Source: Nostoc sp. B(2019)
GTDB taxonomy: Bacteria > Cyanobacteriota > Cyanobacteriia > Cyanobacteriales > Nostocaceae
DNA length: 64,000 bases
NCBI RefSeq assembly: GCF_010091925.1
Contig: NZ_WVID01000002.1
Coordinates: 232,867 to 296,866 of the forward strand
Direction: 5' to 3'
Made by a program: the position numbers and the translations under genes. The notes below the pieces were generated by a model that was not told the origin of the DNA, searched no databases, and was given only the letters and a program-made list of their open reading frames with translations. Positions 16,995-25,862 of this stretch are shown here, in pieces. Within the stretch, counting starts at the first letter, position 1. Each line of letters opens with the position of its first letter.

Positions 16995-18200
16995 CTATAT
17001 TTGAATCGCAACATCTACCTGCAAGTTAGTTAGACGAGCCACTCGTTCACTATCTGCGGGATTATCGATGGAGATTTTTACCTCAACTATTCTGCGGTCT
17101 GTGTCTGAGCCGGGGTTGAGGCTGAAGATACTTTGTTTGTCAACTTGCCAACCAATCTCTTTTACAGTTCCTCGTAATACTCCAGTAAATGCAGTGCTGG
17201 TAATGGTGGCTTTTTGTCCTGCACGCACCTTTTGAACATCGGTTTGGTACACCTCTGCAATCACGTACATTTGAGAGGTTTTACCTATCTCAGCAAATCC
17301 CGTATTAGTGATGACTTCTCCGGTTTTGGCATGAATTTTCAAAACTTTGCCATTTATGGGAGATTTGATGTAGGTTAACTCTTGGTCTGCTTTTGCTTGT
17401 CTGATACTTGTTACAGCACTGTTGACATCGGCTTGTGCTGCTTCAACATCTACAGTACGTACTTCGCTAATACTGTTGAGTTGAGCTTGTGCTTGCTTTT
17501 GCTGTTGTTGGAAAGTGTCCTGAGTTCGCTTGAGACTGGCTTGAGCCTCTGTTAATTGCTGTTGTGCAGTTTTCAATTCCAAAGCTTTAGTATCTGCTAC
17601 GGAAGCTGCGATCGCACCTTGTTTGTATAACTGCTGATATCGATCATTCTCGGCTTGAGCGTTGTCTACCTGAGCCTGGATACGAGCAATTGTCGCTTCC
17701 TGCGTTGCAATGTCTCCTCTGAATTGAGAGCCTAAAGTAGCGATCGCAGCTTTTTGAGCATTGATGTCTCCGGTTTTCGCCCCAGATTTGACTTGCGCTA
17801 GTTTAGCTTTAGCAACTTGCAGTTTATCTAAAGCTTGTTGTAGAGCTGCTGTCGAGCGACTATAACCTTCCAGATACGCCAATACTTGCCCGGCTCTAAC
17901 TTCGTCTCCTTCCTTAACCAAAAGTCTGTCTACTCGTACACCACTATTAGAACTAGGAGCAGATAAAGAAGTAATTTCGCCTTCTGGCTGCAAACGTCCT
18001 AGTGCAGTTACAGCAACTTTTACCGGAGTCACAGCCTTTGGTGGATTCGCCGGGGGTGTCTGAACTTTAGGTTTAGGCCAAAATGGTGAAAAACTGTAAA
18101 AAGATATTAGTCCGGTAGCTAAAATGATAGAAGTTGCCAATATTACTCGCCACCGACCTACGTGTTTTGTGAATAATCGGCTTTCTTTATTTACTGCCAT
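16995..18200 (-). CDS. hgdB: Membrane fusion protein HgdB (DevB family)
   Basis: HlyD-family periplasmic adaptor of about 401 residues from the ATG at 18200; an in-frame TTG at 18227 would add nine residues. It has an N-terminal membrane anchor (about residues 18-38), a proline-rich linker, a split lipoyl domain (G-R-L-Q-P-E-G ... V-K-E-G-D-E-V and I-K-S-P-I-N-G-K-V), and a long coiled-coil hairpin (about 120-275) that would reach a TolC-type outer-membrane channel. It heads the minus-strand block hgdB-hgdC-hgdA. In heterocyst formers DevB-type adaptors export glycolipids with DevC/DevA and HgdD (TolC). Confidence 0.86.
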   Translation of the reverse strand: MAVNKESRLFTKHVGRWRVILATSIILATGLISFYSFSPFWPKPKVQTPPANPPKAVTPVKVAVTALGRLQPEGEITSLSAPSSNSGVRVDRLLVKEGDEVRAGQVLAYLEGYSRSTAALQQALDKLQVAKAKLAQVKSGAKTGDINAQKAAIATLGSQFRGDIATQEATIARIQAQVDNAQAENDRYQQLYKQGAIAASVADTKALELKTAQQQLTEAQASLKRTQDTFQQQQKQAQAQLNSISEVRTVDVEAAQADVNSAVTSIRQAKADQELTYIKSPINGKVLKIHAKTGEVITNTGFAEIGKTSQMYVIAEVYQTDVQKVRAGQKATITSTAFTGVLRGTVKEIGWQVDKQSIFSLNPGSDTDRRIVEVKISIDNPADSERVARLTNLQVDVAIQI

Positions 18201-19632
18201 ATTTTTATTCCAATTCTGCTTTACCAAGGGATAGCCTAAATAGCTACATCAGTCGATTAGAACAGACTCATTCGATTAACTAAGAGGGCTTTTCCTCTAC
18301 GGTTTTACCTGAAGACATCAAAGAAGTCTAATTGGTTTTATATGAATTGTTGTACACCTTTACAGCCGCCATAAAGCACTAGGTTGGCGTCAAAATTAAT
18401 AGTGGCGTTACTCCAAAGCTTCCTAAGTTTTATCCTAATTTGACCTTGAATCCAGTAGCGTAAAATACAATAGCGCTAGCTAAAAAAATTAAATCTCAAA
18501 AAGAATGAAGCGCTGGTAAAACTCGGATAAACTTGTGTTCAAGTATGGCAAAAAAATTGTAATTTGTCAATCGTCTAACTCTATCTAAATTGTACTGAAA
18601 TTACTATAATATCTGTCATGGAATAATTAGATAATGAGAAAAATTACTCATCTACTAATTACAATCACAACAGATTATTAATTATCAATCGGATTTAATA
18701 TTATTAGCAGATTGTTGTTACCACAGTTGTGTAGCATAAGACATTATCATCAGTTTTGCTAATAGTAATAAAAGATATAAGCATGGGGCGGGGTGTACTT
18801 GTTTTGTTGGGGATGAAAATCTAAAGTTAGTCAGTCATGGTATTCTGTGGTGGCAGAAGTGGACTAGAGAGCAGCCCCCAAAGACACGCTCGTCAAGTTA
18901 TTAACATTACTGAAAAGGATTTCTCAGATTATCCTTGCAAATCTCGTTTCTAGATTTTACTGCGTCTCTACTGCGAGTAAGAGAGGCGGAGCCTTACTAT
19001 AGGCATTCCCAGCCTTCGACTGGAAAATGAAATCATTATTATGTTTATCATGCAACATATTAAAAATTAATATTTGCTTTATAAACAACCGCTTCAGTTC
19101 TTAAATTGATTTAAATTAAAAATTCATCAAAAATCTTAGCTCAATTATGATGTTCCTCTGAGAAAAAGACACTTATGGCTATTGAATTTATCTATGTATT
19201 CATTGGATTGTTACTTGTTAGACAATATGTTTGCGTTGTTAACTTAATCAAGAGAAAATTTATGAATTACCCGCAAAAAACAAAATTATTTACGAGATTC
19301 AAGGTCATAAATTATACTTTCCTCTTTAAACTTATTCAACAATTGCATCAGCGAGAAGTTATTTTATTTATAAAATAAATTTAAAGTAATGATTTAGTTT
19401 CTATAAAGTATGCTAGGGTTTTTATTAATTCAATGCTTCAAAGCGGTCAGATAAATTAGTTATTTAATTAAGGTTTTAAAAGCATAAATAACTAAATCTA
19501 ACTGCTTTGTCATTACCTTTAGACCGTTTATGTAGTTGTTCATATTGCACAAATTCTGATTATAGGTAATGTCTTTTCTGTAACGAACTTGTCTTCTTTT
19601 TGCGGTCAAATTCCATAAGATAATTATCCTGG
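18201..19632. other. Long divergent regulatory region between hgdB and hglE
   Basis: About 1.4 kb of AT-rich DNA lying between divergent glycolipid export and synthesis genes. It must contain the hgdB promoter and probably developmental control sites. Around 18960-19000 there is a remnant of the GAGACGCT repeat family. An ORF at 19175-19378 has composition like its surroundings and no recognisable similarity, and I do not call it. I could not find a GTA-N8-TAC NtcA box by eye. Confidence 0.5.
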
Positions 19633-19647
19633 ATGTCGAAACTGGCT

Positions 19648-19926
19648 ATGACATTTTTCAAGATACAGAACGTTGTCATTAATACCAGCTATGTTGCTGC
19701 AATTAGGCTAGATAATCAAACTAGTTCAGGAGAAAAAAGCGTTTCTGTTCTAATAGCTGCTCCTAAGTTTCCATTGCTCCAGTGGCATACCATTTATCAA
19801 AATATGTGTGATTACGAATGGATTGAATTCATTGGTCAAGCAGCTAACTTACTCCAAGACTATTTTACCAGTTTCAACAACGTCATCGGTCTATTGCCAC
19901 AATACCAAGAATCAAGCTCTGTATAA
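19648..19926 (+). CDS. Conserved-type small protein, function unknown
   Basis: Product of 92 residues from the ATG at 19648 (97 if the ATG at 19633 is used). It begins T-F-F-K-I-Q-N-V-V-I-N-T-S-Y-V-A-A-I-R-L, continues with S-V-L-I-A-A-P-K-F-P-L-L-Q and ends L-Q-D-Y-F-T-S-F-N-N-V-I. The pattern (beta-strand-rich N half, amphipathic helix at the C end) looks like a folded small cytosolic protein and I believe similar proteins occur in cyanobacteria, but I cannot name a family. It is plus-strand, about 230 bp upstream of hglE. Confidence 0.6.
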   Translation: MTFFKIQNVVINTSYVAAIRLDNQTSSGEKSVSVLIAAPKFPLLQWHTIYQNMCDYEWIEFIGQAANLLQDYFTSFNNVIGLLPQYQESSSV

Positions 19927-20159
19927 CATTCTGACGCGATCGCTGTATGCCATGCCTATAAATCTGTGGCTCTATGAGGGCAGTATGTATCGTGTGGTGT
20001 TGATTTGGAGAAAAGCATTTAGTCTTACCTGCGCCACGCTACGCAAACGTAGATAAGATAGCTAGCTGCTTGCAAAAAAAAGTAGCTCCTCATTGTTCGT
20101 AAGCAACAGCAATTACTGTAGCTGAACAATCCACAGTACTCAAGATTAGTCTATGTCCT

Positions 20160-23100
20160 ATGCCTGCTTATTCAATTGATACTGCCTTGGCAGAGTTAGA
20201 GAGCCTTGTCAACAATTGTGAAAAGGATTTGATTAGGTTTATAGAGGAAAAAAACATGAAGTCAGAAAAATCAGTGTCAATCAACAAAATTAACAGACAA
20301 CTGCAACATAATCCTATAGCGATCGTTGGGATGGCATCTCTATTACCCAAAGCCAGAAACTTGCGGGAATACTGGCAAAATATAGTCAACAAAATTGACT
20401 GTATTACTGATGTTCCATCCACACACTGGAGCGTAGAAGATTACTACGATCCAAATCCGAGAACTTCTGAAGATAAAACCTATTGTAAAAGAGGCGGGTT
20501 TATCCCAGAGGTGGATTTTAACCCGATGGAATTTGGTATACCACCAAGCATTTTGGAAGTTACAGACGTATCGCAACTATTGAGTTTAGTAGTTGCGAAA
20601 GAAGCGATGGAAGACGCAGGTTACGGCGAACAACGTGACTTTAATCGTGAGATGGTTGGCGTCATCTTAGGTGTGGCAATGGCCAAGCAATTGGGAATGC
20701 CACTTTCTGCCAGATTAGAGTATCCAATTTGGGAAAAAGCTCTCAAAAGCAGCGGCTTATCTGATGAAGATACGCAAAAAATCGTCGAGAAAATCAAAAG
20801 CGCTTATGTGAAGTGGGATGAGAATGCTTTCCCCGGAATGTTGGCTAACGTAGTTGCCGGCAGAATTGCTAATCGTCTGAATTTTGGCGGGATGAACTGC
20901 GTAGTTGATGCTGCTTGTGCGAGTTCCTTCGGTGCTTTAAAGATGGCAATTAGCGAGCTAGTTGAACATCGCTCTGACATGATGCTAACTGGTGGTGTTG
21001 ACACCGACAACACAATCATGGCTTATATATCGTTTAGCAAAACACCGGCTGTCTCTCCTAGTGAGAATGTCAAACCTTTCGATGCTAAATCGGATGGGAT
21101 GATGCTAGGTGAAGGTATAGGCATGATTGTACTCAAACGCCTAGAAGATGCGGAACGCGACAACGACAAAATCTATGCAGTCATCAAGGGGATTGGCACT
21201 TCTAGTGATGGGCGTTACAAGAGTATTTATGCCCCTCGCAAAGAAGGTCAAGTTAAAGCCTTAGAACGTGCTTATGAGGATGCCGGCTTTTCTCCCGCCA
21301 CAGTTGGTTTGATGGAAGCGCATGGTACAGGCACAATGGCTGGAGATCCCACAGAATTCGGCTCTTTGAGTGACTTCTTTGGCTTACATGACTCAAAAAG
21401 ACAGCACATTGCTCTAGGCAGTGTGAAATCCCAAATCGGACATACAAAAGCAGCTGCGGGTGCGGCAAGTTTGATTAAAACTGCTTTGGCGCTACATCAC
21501 AAAGTATTACCACCCACAATTAACATCACCGAGCCGAACCCCAAACTTAATATCAAAAATTCGGCATTTTATTTGAATACAGAAACCAGACCTTGGATTC
21601 GTGCAGAAGGCGAAGCACCAAGACGCGCGGGTGTCAGTTCTTTCGGCTTTGGCGGCACTAACTATCACGTCGTCTTAGAAGAATATGGGGAAGAACAGAA
21701 CCACGCCTATCGCTTAAATAATGCTGCTAGTGAAGTGCTGTTGTTTGCTGCAACTCCAGCCCAATTGTTGGCTAAATCTGAAGAGATTTTAGCTAAGTTG
21801 CAATCGGATGGAGGTGACAGACACTATGCAGAATTAGTCAAAGAGTGCAAATCACAAGAAATTCCTCTCTCTAATGCCAGAGTTGGGTTTGTTGCCGAAA
21901 ATCTGCAAGAAGCTTGCAAATTCCTGCAAGTTAGCATCGATTGGCTAAAACACAAAGGCTCAGTAGCATCCTGGGAGCATCCCCAAGGAATTTACTATCG
22001 TTCCTCTGGGATGAATCTGGGCGGAAAAGTAGTCGCGCTATTTTCTGGACAAGGTTCGCAATACTTGGAAATGGGCCGGGAAGCGGTGATGAATTTTCCT
22101 GCTCTGCGGCGTCTTTATGGGCAGATGGATAGCCTGTTACTCAAGGATAATTTGCAGCCAATCTCAGAGATAGTTTTTCCTCATCCTGTGTTTGAAGAGT
22201 CAGAAAAGAATGCCCAAATTGCTGCTCTACAACGCACAGAATATGCTCAACCTGCCATCGGGGTGTTTAGCGCTGGGCTTTATTCCATACTGCAACAAGC
22301 TGGATTCAAATCAGATTTTGTAGCGGGACACAGCTTTGGTGAACTTACAGCTTTGTGGGCTGCGGGCGTTTTGAGTGAGGAAGATTACTTGTTCCTAGTG
22401 AAGGCTAGGGGTCAAGCAATGGCGGCTCCAGAAGACCCTGATCATGATGCGGGAAGTATGCTGGCTGTCAAAGAAGATATCAGCAAAGTAGAAGTAGTGC
22501 TGAGGCATTTTCCACAAGTCACGATCGCAAACCAAAACTCCCCAACTCAATTTGTCTTAGCAGGGCCTACCGCAGAAATCGCTAGAGTGCGTCAGGCTTT
22601 ACACGACAAAGGATATACGGCTGTTTTATTGCCTGTATCAGCAGCTTTTCATACACCGTTAATCGCCTTTGCTCAGAAATCCTTTGCGATCGCCACTAAA
22701 GCCGTCACCTTCCAAAATCCTCAAATTCCTGTTTACAGCAACGTCACCAGCAAGCAGTATCCCAAAGAACCGCAAACCATTCAAAAAATCCTGGAAACCC
22801 ACCTCTCCAACTCGGTGCTGTTTAAGCAGGAGATTGAAAATATCTATGCGGCGGGTGGTTATTGCTTTGTGGAATTTGGCCCGAGGAGAATTCTCACCAA
22901 CTTAGTCAAAGAAACCCTCGGCGATCGCCCACATCTTACCGTATCTCTGAACCCCAGCACCCAAAAGAATAGCGATCGCTCTCTGCGAGAAGCGGTAGTA
23001 CAGTTGCGCGTAATGGGTTTGGCTTTGAATAACCTCGATCCTTACCACCTTCCCCAAACACTACCCGCAGTTGAGAACAAGAAGGCGTTAAATGTACGTT

Positions 23101-25658
23101 TAAACGGTATCAACCATAGATCCGAAAAAACGAAAAATGCCTTTGCTCTAGCTTTGCAGAATGGACACAAAGTAACGTTACCTGCTGTCAGTGCTGAGTC
23201 AAAAGTGCCCACTGAGCTACAAGAAAATACTCCTAATTCAACACTCCTAACTCAGCACTCAGCACGGGCTAAACGCCCCGCTACCGCTAACAGCACTCAG
23301 CACTCTCCTGAGAGTAACGGACATAAAAAAACACCCCCTATCACAACCCCATCAGTGAGCAGTGTGATTAACTCCCCCACTATCGCTACTCAACCAGAGC
23401 AACAGATGAATCCTGCAACCCTTGCACATCAAACAGCCCAGGAGTCTTACGCCCAGCATCCCGGAGAGAAGATGCAACCAACACCAGAAAAACTTGCAAA
23501 TTATCAACAGCTTTTAGAAAGTTTAGAATACCTGCTGACACAGTTTCAGCAAAATCAAGCAGAGAATTTACAAGTTCACGGAACTTATCTCAACCATCAA
23601 ATGGAATACGCCAAAACGTTTTTCCAATTGATGCAACAGCAAAATTCTTTGTTGAGTAACACTAAACCTTCAATGGAAACTGCCAAACTCAAGCAAGTTG
23701 TCATGGAAAGCTTAGAGCGTAGCATGATGCAATTTCACTCTCAACAAGGTGAAACCCTACGCATCCATGAACAATATCTTCAAGAGCAGGTAGAACATAC
23801 CAAAAACTTTTTCCAACTCATTCAACAAGAATATTCTCAGCTAATTGCTGGTGATGAAATAACTCAATCTGTGGTGTCCGCTCAACCGCAAGAGACACTC
23901 AGCAACGGAGTAAGCGAACGCCATCATTTCGTACCTTTCACCACCGAAGCAACCGTTACAGAAGCACCTGTATCCCCTACTACCGAGATTGTAGAAAGCC
24001 AGTCTTTACCTGCGATCGCGCCTGTGGCTAAAAATGACGTAACTTTTACTCAAACACCTCTCCCCGCCATTTCCAAGGTAGTTGAGCCGATAGTTGAGAC
24101 ACCTATCCCCGCAGTAGAGCCTGTAGCTGAAGCACCTGTTCCCGTAGCAGAACCCCATACCGAGTTAGTAGCCATTAGCTCACCTCCAGTCAACGAAGTT
24201 GTTGCATTTACTCCAGAACCAGCACCAGGCGCAACCATTGATATTGTTGACTTGGATAAAAACCTGTTAGCCATCACCAGCGACAAAACTGGCTACCCAG
24301 TAGAGATGCTGGAAATGGATATGGACATGGAAGCAGACTTAGGAATTGACTCCATCAAACGAGTGGAAATCCTAGGGGCGCTACAGGAGATGTATCCCGA
24401 CTTACCCAAACCAAACATGGAAGATTTGGGAGAACTACGCACCATCGGCCAAGTTGTAGAGTATCTGCAATCCCATGCTTCTAGAAGTGTTTCTGTAGAA
24501 ATCGCCATTCATGAAGTACAACACGCAAACGAGACTCCAGAGGTAACAACCCCTGTGGCTGAGGTAATCACTTCACCTGAGCCAAGCGTAGTTGTTGAAA
24601 TCAACACAGCACCGGAACCTACAGTAAGTAATGAATTTGCAGACTTAGGTCAAACTCTGTTAGCCATTACCAGTGATAAAACTGGTTATCCAGTAGAAAT
24701 GCTCGAACTGGAAATGGACATGGAAGCAGACTTAGGAATTGACTCCATCAAACGTGTGGAAATCTTGGGGGCGATGCAAGAAATGTACCCCAATCTACCC
24801 AAGCCAGATATGGAAGACTTGGGAGAACTACGCACCATCGGTCAAATAGTCGATTATCTCCAGCAGTTGGTTGGAGGTGAAAAAAAAAAGTCTGAGCATG
24901 AGTTTGAGCAGCAGCCACCTCAAATAATCCACAGTATCCCCCGCCGTCCAGCCAAACTCAAACCCTTAGCGCAGCCAGATTATTTGGATTTCAATTTACC
25001 AGAGGGACACATCGGCTTAATCACCGATGATGGTTCCCTCGCCACTTCTAAATTAGCTGAGTCGCTAATTGAACAAGGCTGGAAGGTAGTAGTTGTTAAT
25101 TTCCCCCAATCGCTAATTCCCCAACAATCACCTTTACCCGCAGGCGTGACTCGCGTGACACTAGCAAACTTGAGTGAAGAACATCTTCAACAACAATTGC
25201 AAGCGATCGCATCTCACTGCGGGGCGATTGGGGCCTTTATCCACCTACATCCTGTATTTACAGCAGACAGCGGAAGCATCTCTTATCTAGAACAGGAAAA
25301 GGCGATCGTCAAACACGTGTTTTTGATGGCGAAACATCTCAAACCATCCCTAAATCAAGCAGCGCATCAAGGACGTAGTTGCTTCTGCACAGTAGCACAT
25401 CTCGACGGAGCCTTTGGCTTAGAACATCAAGTCAACTTTGGTGCGATCGGCGCTGGTTTATTCGGATTAACCAAAACTCTCAGATGGGAATGGCCAAAAG
25501 TATTTGCGCGGGCGATCGACCTAAGTCCAGCTATAGATGCTCAACAATCAGCACAACACATCATAGCCGAGCTTCACGATCCCAATAACTACATTAGCGA
25601 AGTTGGCTACAGTTCACAAGGACGAGTCACCCTCATCGCCGATTTCAACGCACGTTAA
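20160..25658 (+). CDS. hglE: Heterocyst glycolipid polyketide synthase HglE (KS-MAT-ACP-ACP-psiKR)
   Basis: Type I iterative PKS of 1832 residues resembling PfaA of PUFA synthases. Ketosynthase about 50-490 with Cys253, His388 and His428; malonyl-transferase about 625-930 with G-Q-G-S-Q at 630-634 and Ser725 in G-H-S-F-G; linker with two helical repeats (about 1115-1225); two nearly identical ACPs with phosphopantetheine serines Ser1398 and Ser1529 (L-G-I-D-S-I-K-R); then a C-terminal half-ketoreductase (structural, non-catalytic) from about 1590. The catalytic KR half is on HglD. A 49-nt intergenic repeat is translated in frame around residues 1033-1049. Two starts are possible: ATG 20160, or ATG 20256, which has AGAGG nine bases upstream and looks better for translation. 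First gene of hglE-D-C-A-B. Confidence 0.9.
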   Translation: MPAYSIDTALAELESLVNNCEKDLIRFIEEKNMKSEKSVSINKINRQLQHNPIAIVGMASLLPKARNLREYWQNIVNKIDCITDVPSTHWSVEDYYDPNPRTSEDKTYCKRGGFIPEVDFNPMEFGIPPSILEVTDVSQLLSLVVAKEAMEDAGYGEQRDFNREMVGVILGVAMAKQLGMPLSARLEYPIWEKALKSSGLSDEDTQKIVEKIKSAYVKWDENAFPGMLANVVAGRIANRLNFGGMNCVVDAACASSFGALKMAISELVEHRSDMMLTGGVDTDNTIMAYISFSKTPAVSPSENVKPFDAKSDGMMLGEGIGMIVLKRLEDAERDNDKIYAVIKGIGTSSDGRYKSIYAPRKEGQVKALERAYEDAGFSPATVGLMEAHGTGTMAGDPTEFGSLSDFFGLHDSKRQHIALGSVKSQIGHTKAAAGAASLIKTALALHHKVLPPTINITEPNPKLNIKNSAFYLNTETRPWIRAEGEAPRRAGVSSFGFGGTNYHVVLEEYGEEQNHAYRLNNAASEVLLFAATPAQLLAKSEEILAKLQSDGGDRHYAELVKECKSQEIPLSNARVGFVAENLQEACKFLQVSIDWLKHKGSVASWEHPQGIYYRSSGMNLGGKVVALFSGQGSQYLEMGREAVMNFPALRRLYGQMDSLLLKDNLQPISEIVFPHPVFEESEKNAQIAALQRTEYAQPAIGVFSAGLYSILQQAGFKSDFVAGHSFGELTALWAAGVLSEEDYLFLVKARGQAMAAPEDPDHDAGSMLAVKEDISKVEVVLRHFPQVTIANQNSPTQFVLAGPTAEIARVRQALHDKGYTAVLLPVSAAFHTPLIAFAQKSFAIATKAVTFQNPQIPVYSNVTSKQYPKEPQTIQKILETHLSNSVLFKQEIENIYAAGGYCFVEFGPRRILTNLVKETLGDRPHLTVSLNPSTQKNSDRSLREAVVQLRVMGLALNNLDPYHLPQTLPAVENKKALNVRLNGINHRSEKTKNAFALALQNGHKVTLPAVSAESKVPTELQENTPNSTLLTQHSARAKRPATANSTQHSPESNGHKKTPPITTPSVSSVINSPTIATQPEQQMNPATLAHQTAQESYAQHPGEKMQPTPEKLANYQQLLESLEYLLTQFQQNQAENLQVHGTYLNHQMEYAKTFFQLMQQQNSLLSNTKPSMETAKLKQVVMESLERSMMQFHSQQGETLRIHEQYLQEQVEHTKNFFQLIQQEYSQLIAGDEITQSVVSAQPQETLSNGVSERHHFVPFTTEATVTEAPVSPTTEIVESQSLPAIAPVAKNDVTFTQTPLPAISKVVEPIVETPIPAVEPVAEAPVPVAEPHTELVAISSPPVNEVVAFTPEPAPGATIDIVDLDKNLLAITSDKTGYPVEMLEMDMDMEADLGIDSIKRVEILGALQEMYPDLPKPNMEDLGELRTIGQVVEYLQSHASRSVSVEIAIHEVQHANETPEVTTPVAEVITSPEPSVVVEINTAPEPTVSNEFADLGQTLLAITSDKTGYPVEMLELEMDMEADLGIDSIKRVEILGAMQEMYPNLPKPDMEDLGELRTIGQIVDYLQQLVGGEKKKSEHEFEQQPPQIIHSIPRRPAKLKPLAQPDYLDFNLPEGHIGLITDDGSLATSKLAESLIEQGWKVVVVNFPQSLIPQQSPLPAGVTRVTLANLSEEHLQQQLQAIASHCGAIGAFIHLHPVFTADSGSISYLEQEKAIVKHVFLMAKHLKPSLNQAAHQGRSCFCTVAHLDGAFGLEHQVNFGAIGAGLFGLTKTLRWEWPKVFARAIDLSPAIDAQQSAQHIIAELHDPNNYISEVGYSSQGRVTLIADFNAR
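23257..23305 (+). repeat. Interspersed repeat inside hglE coding sequence
   Basis: Matches intergenic 5897-5945 at 47 of 49 positions, including GGGCTAAACGCCCCGCTACC. It is read in frame as T-Q-H-S-A-R-A-K-R-P-A-T-A-N-S-T-Q-H-S in the linker between the MAT and ACP domains of HglE, a region that tolerates inserts. Confidence 0.85.
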
Positions 25659-25717
25659 TTACTCCATTGATAGTGGGTTTTTCCTACTCCTTTCCTACTA
25701 CAAAATTACCTCCTTCT

Positions 25718-25752
25718 CCACCTTGGCGTCCTTGGCGTCCTTGGCGGTTCGT
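25718..25752 (+). repeat. Tandem TTGGCGTCC repeat between hglE and hglD
   Basis: CCTTGGCGTCCTTGGCGTCC followed by TTGGCGGTTCG, a 9-nt unit in about three copies, in the 204-bp gap between hglE and hglD. This unit is widespread in cyanobacterial intergenic DNA. No function evident. Confidence 0.65.
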
Positions 25753-25862
25753 AAAAATAATTAGATATTCTCCTAGTGGGAAAGGAGTAGTTATTGCTCA
25801 GTTCATAACCGAACAATAACCACTAATAAAAAGTAGATTTACGCAGATATTCCAGAGGATTT

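Noticed and set aside
19175-19378. 67-codon ORF in the hgdB-hglE region
   Set aside because: AT-rich composition like its surroundings, no ribosome-binding site and no recognisable protein pattern.
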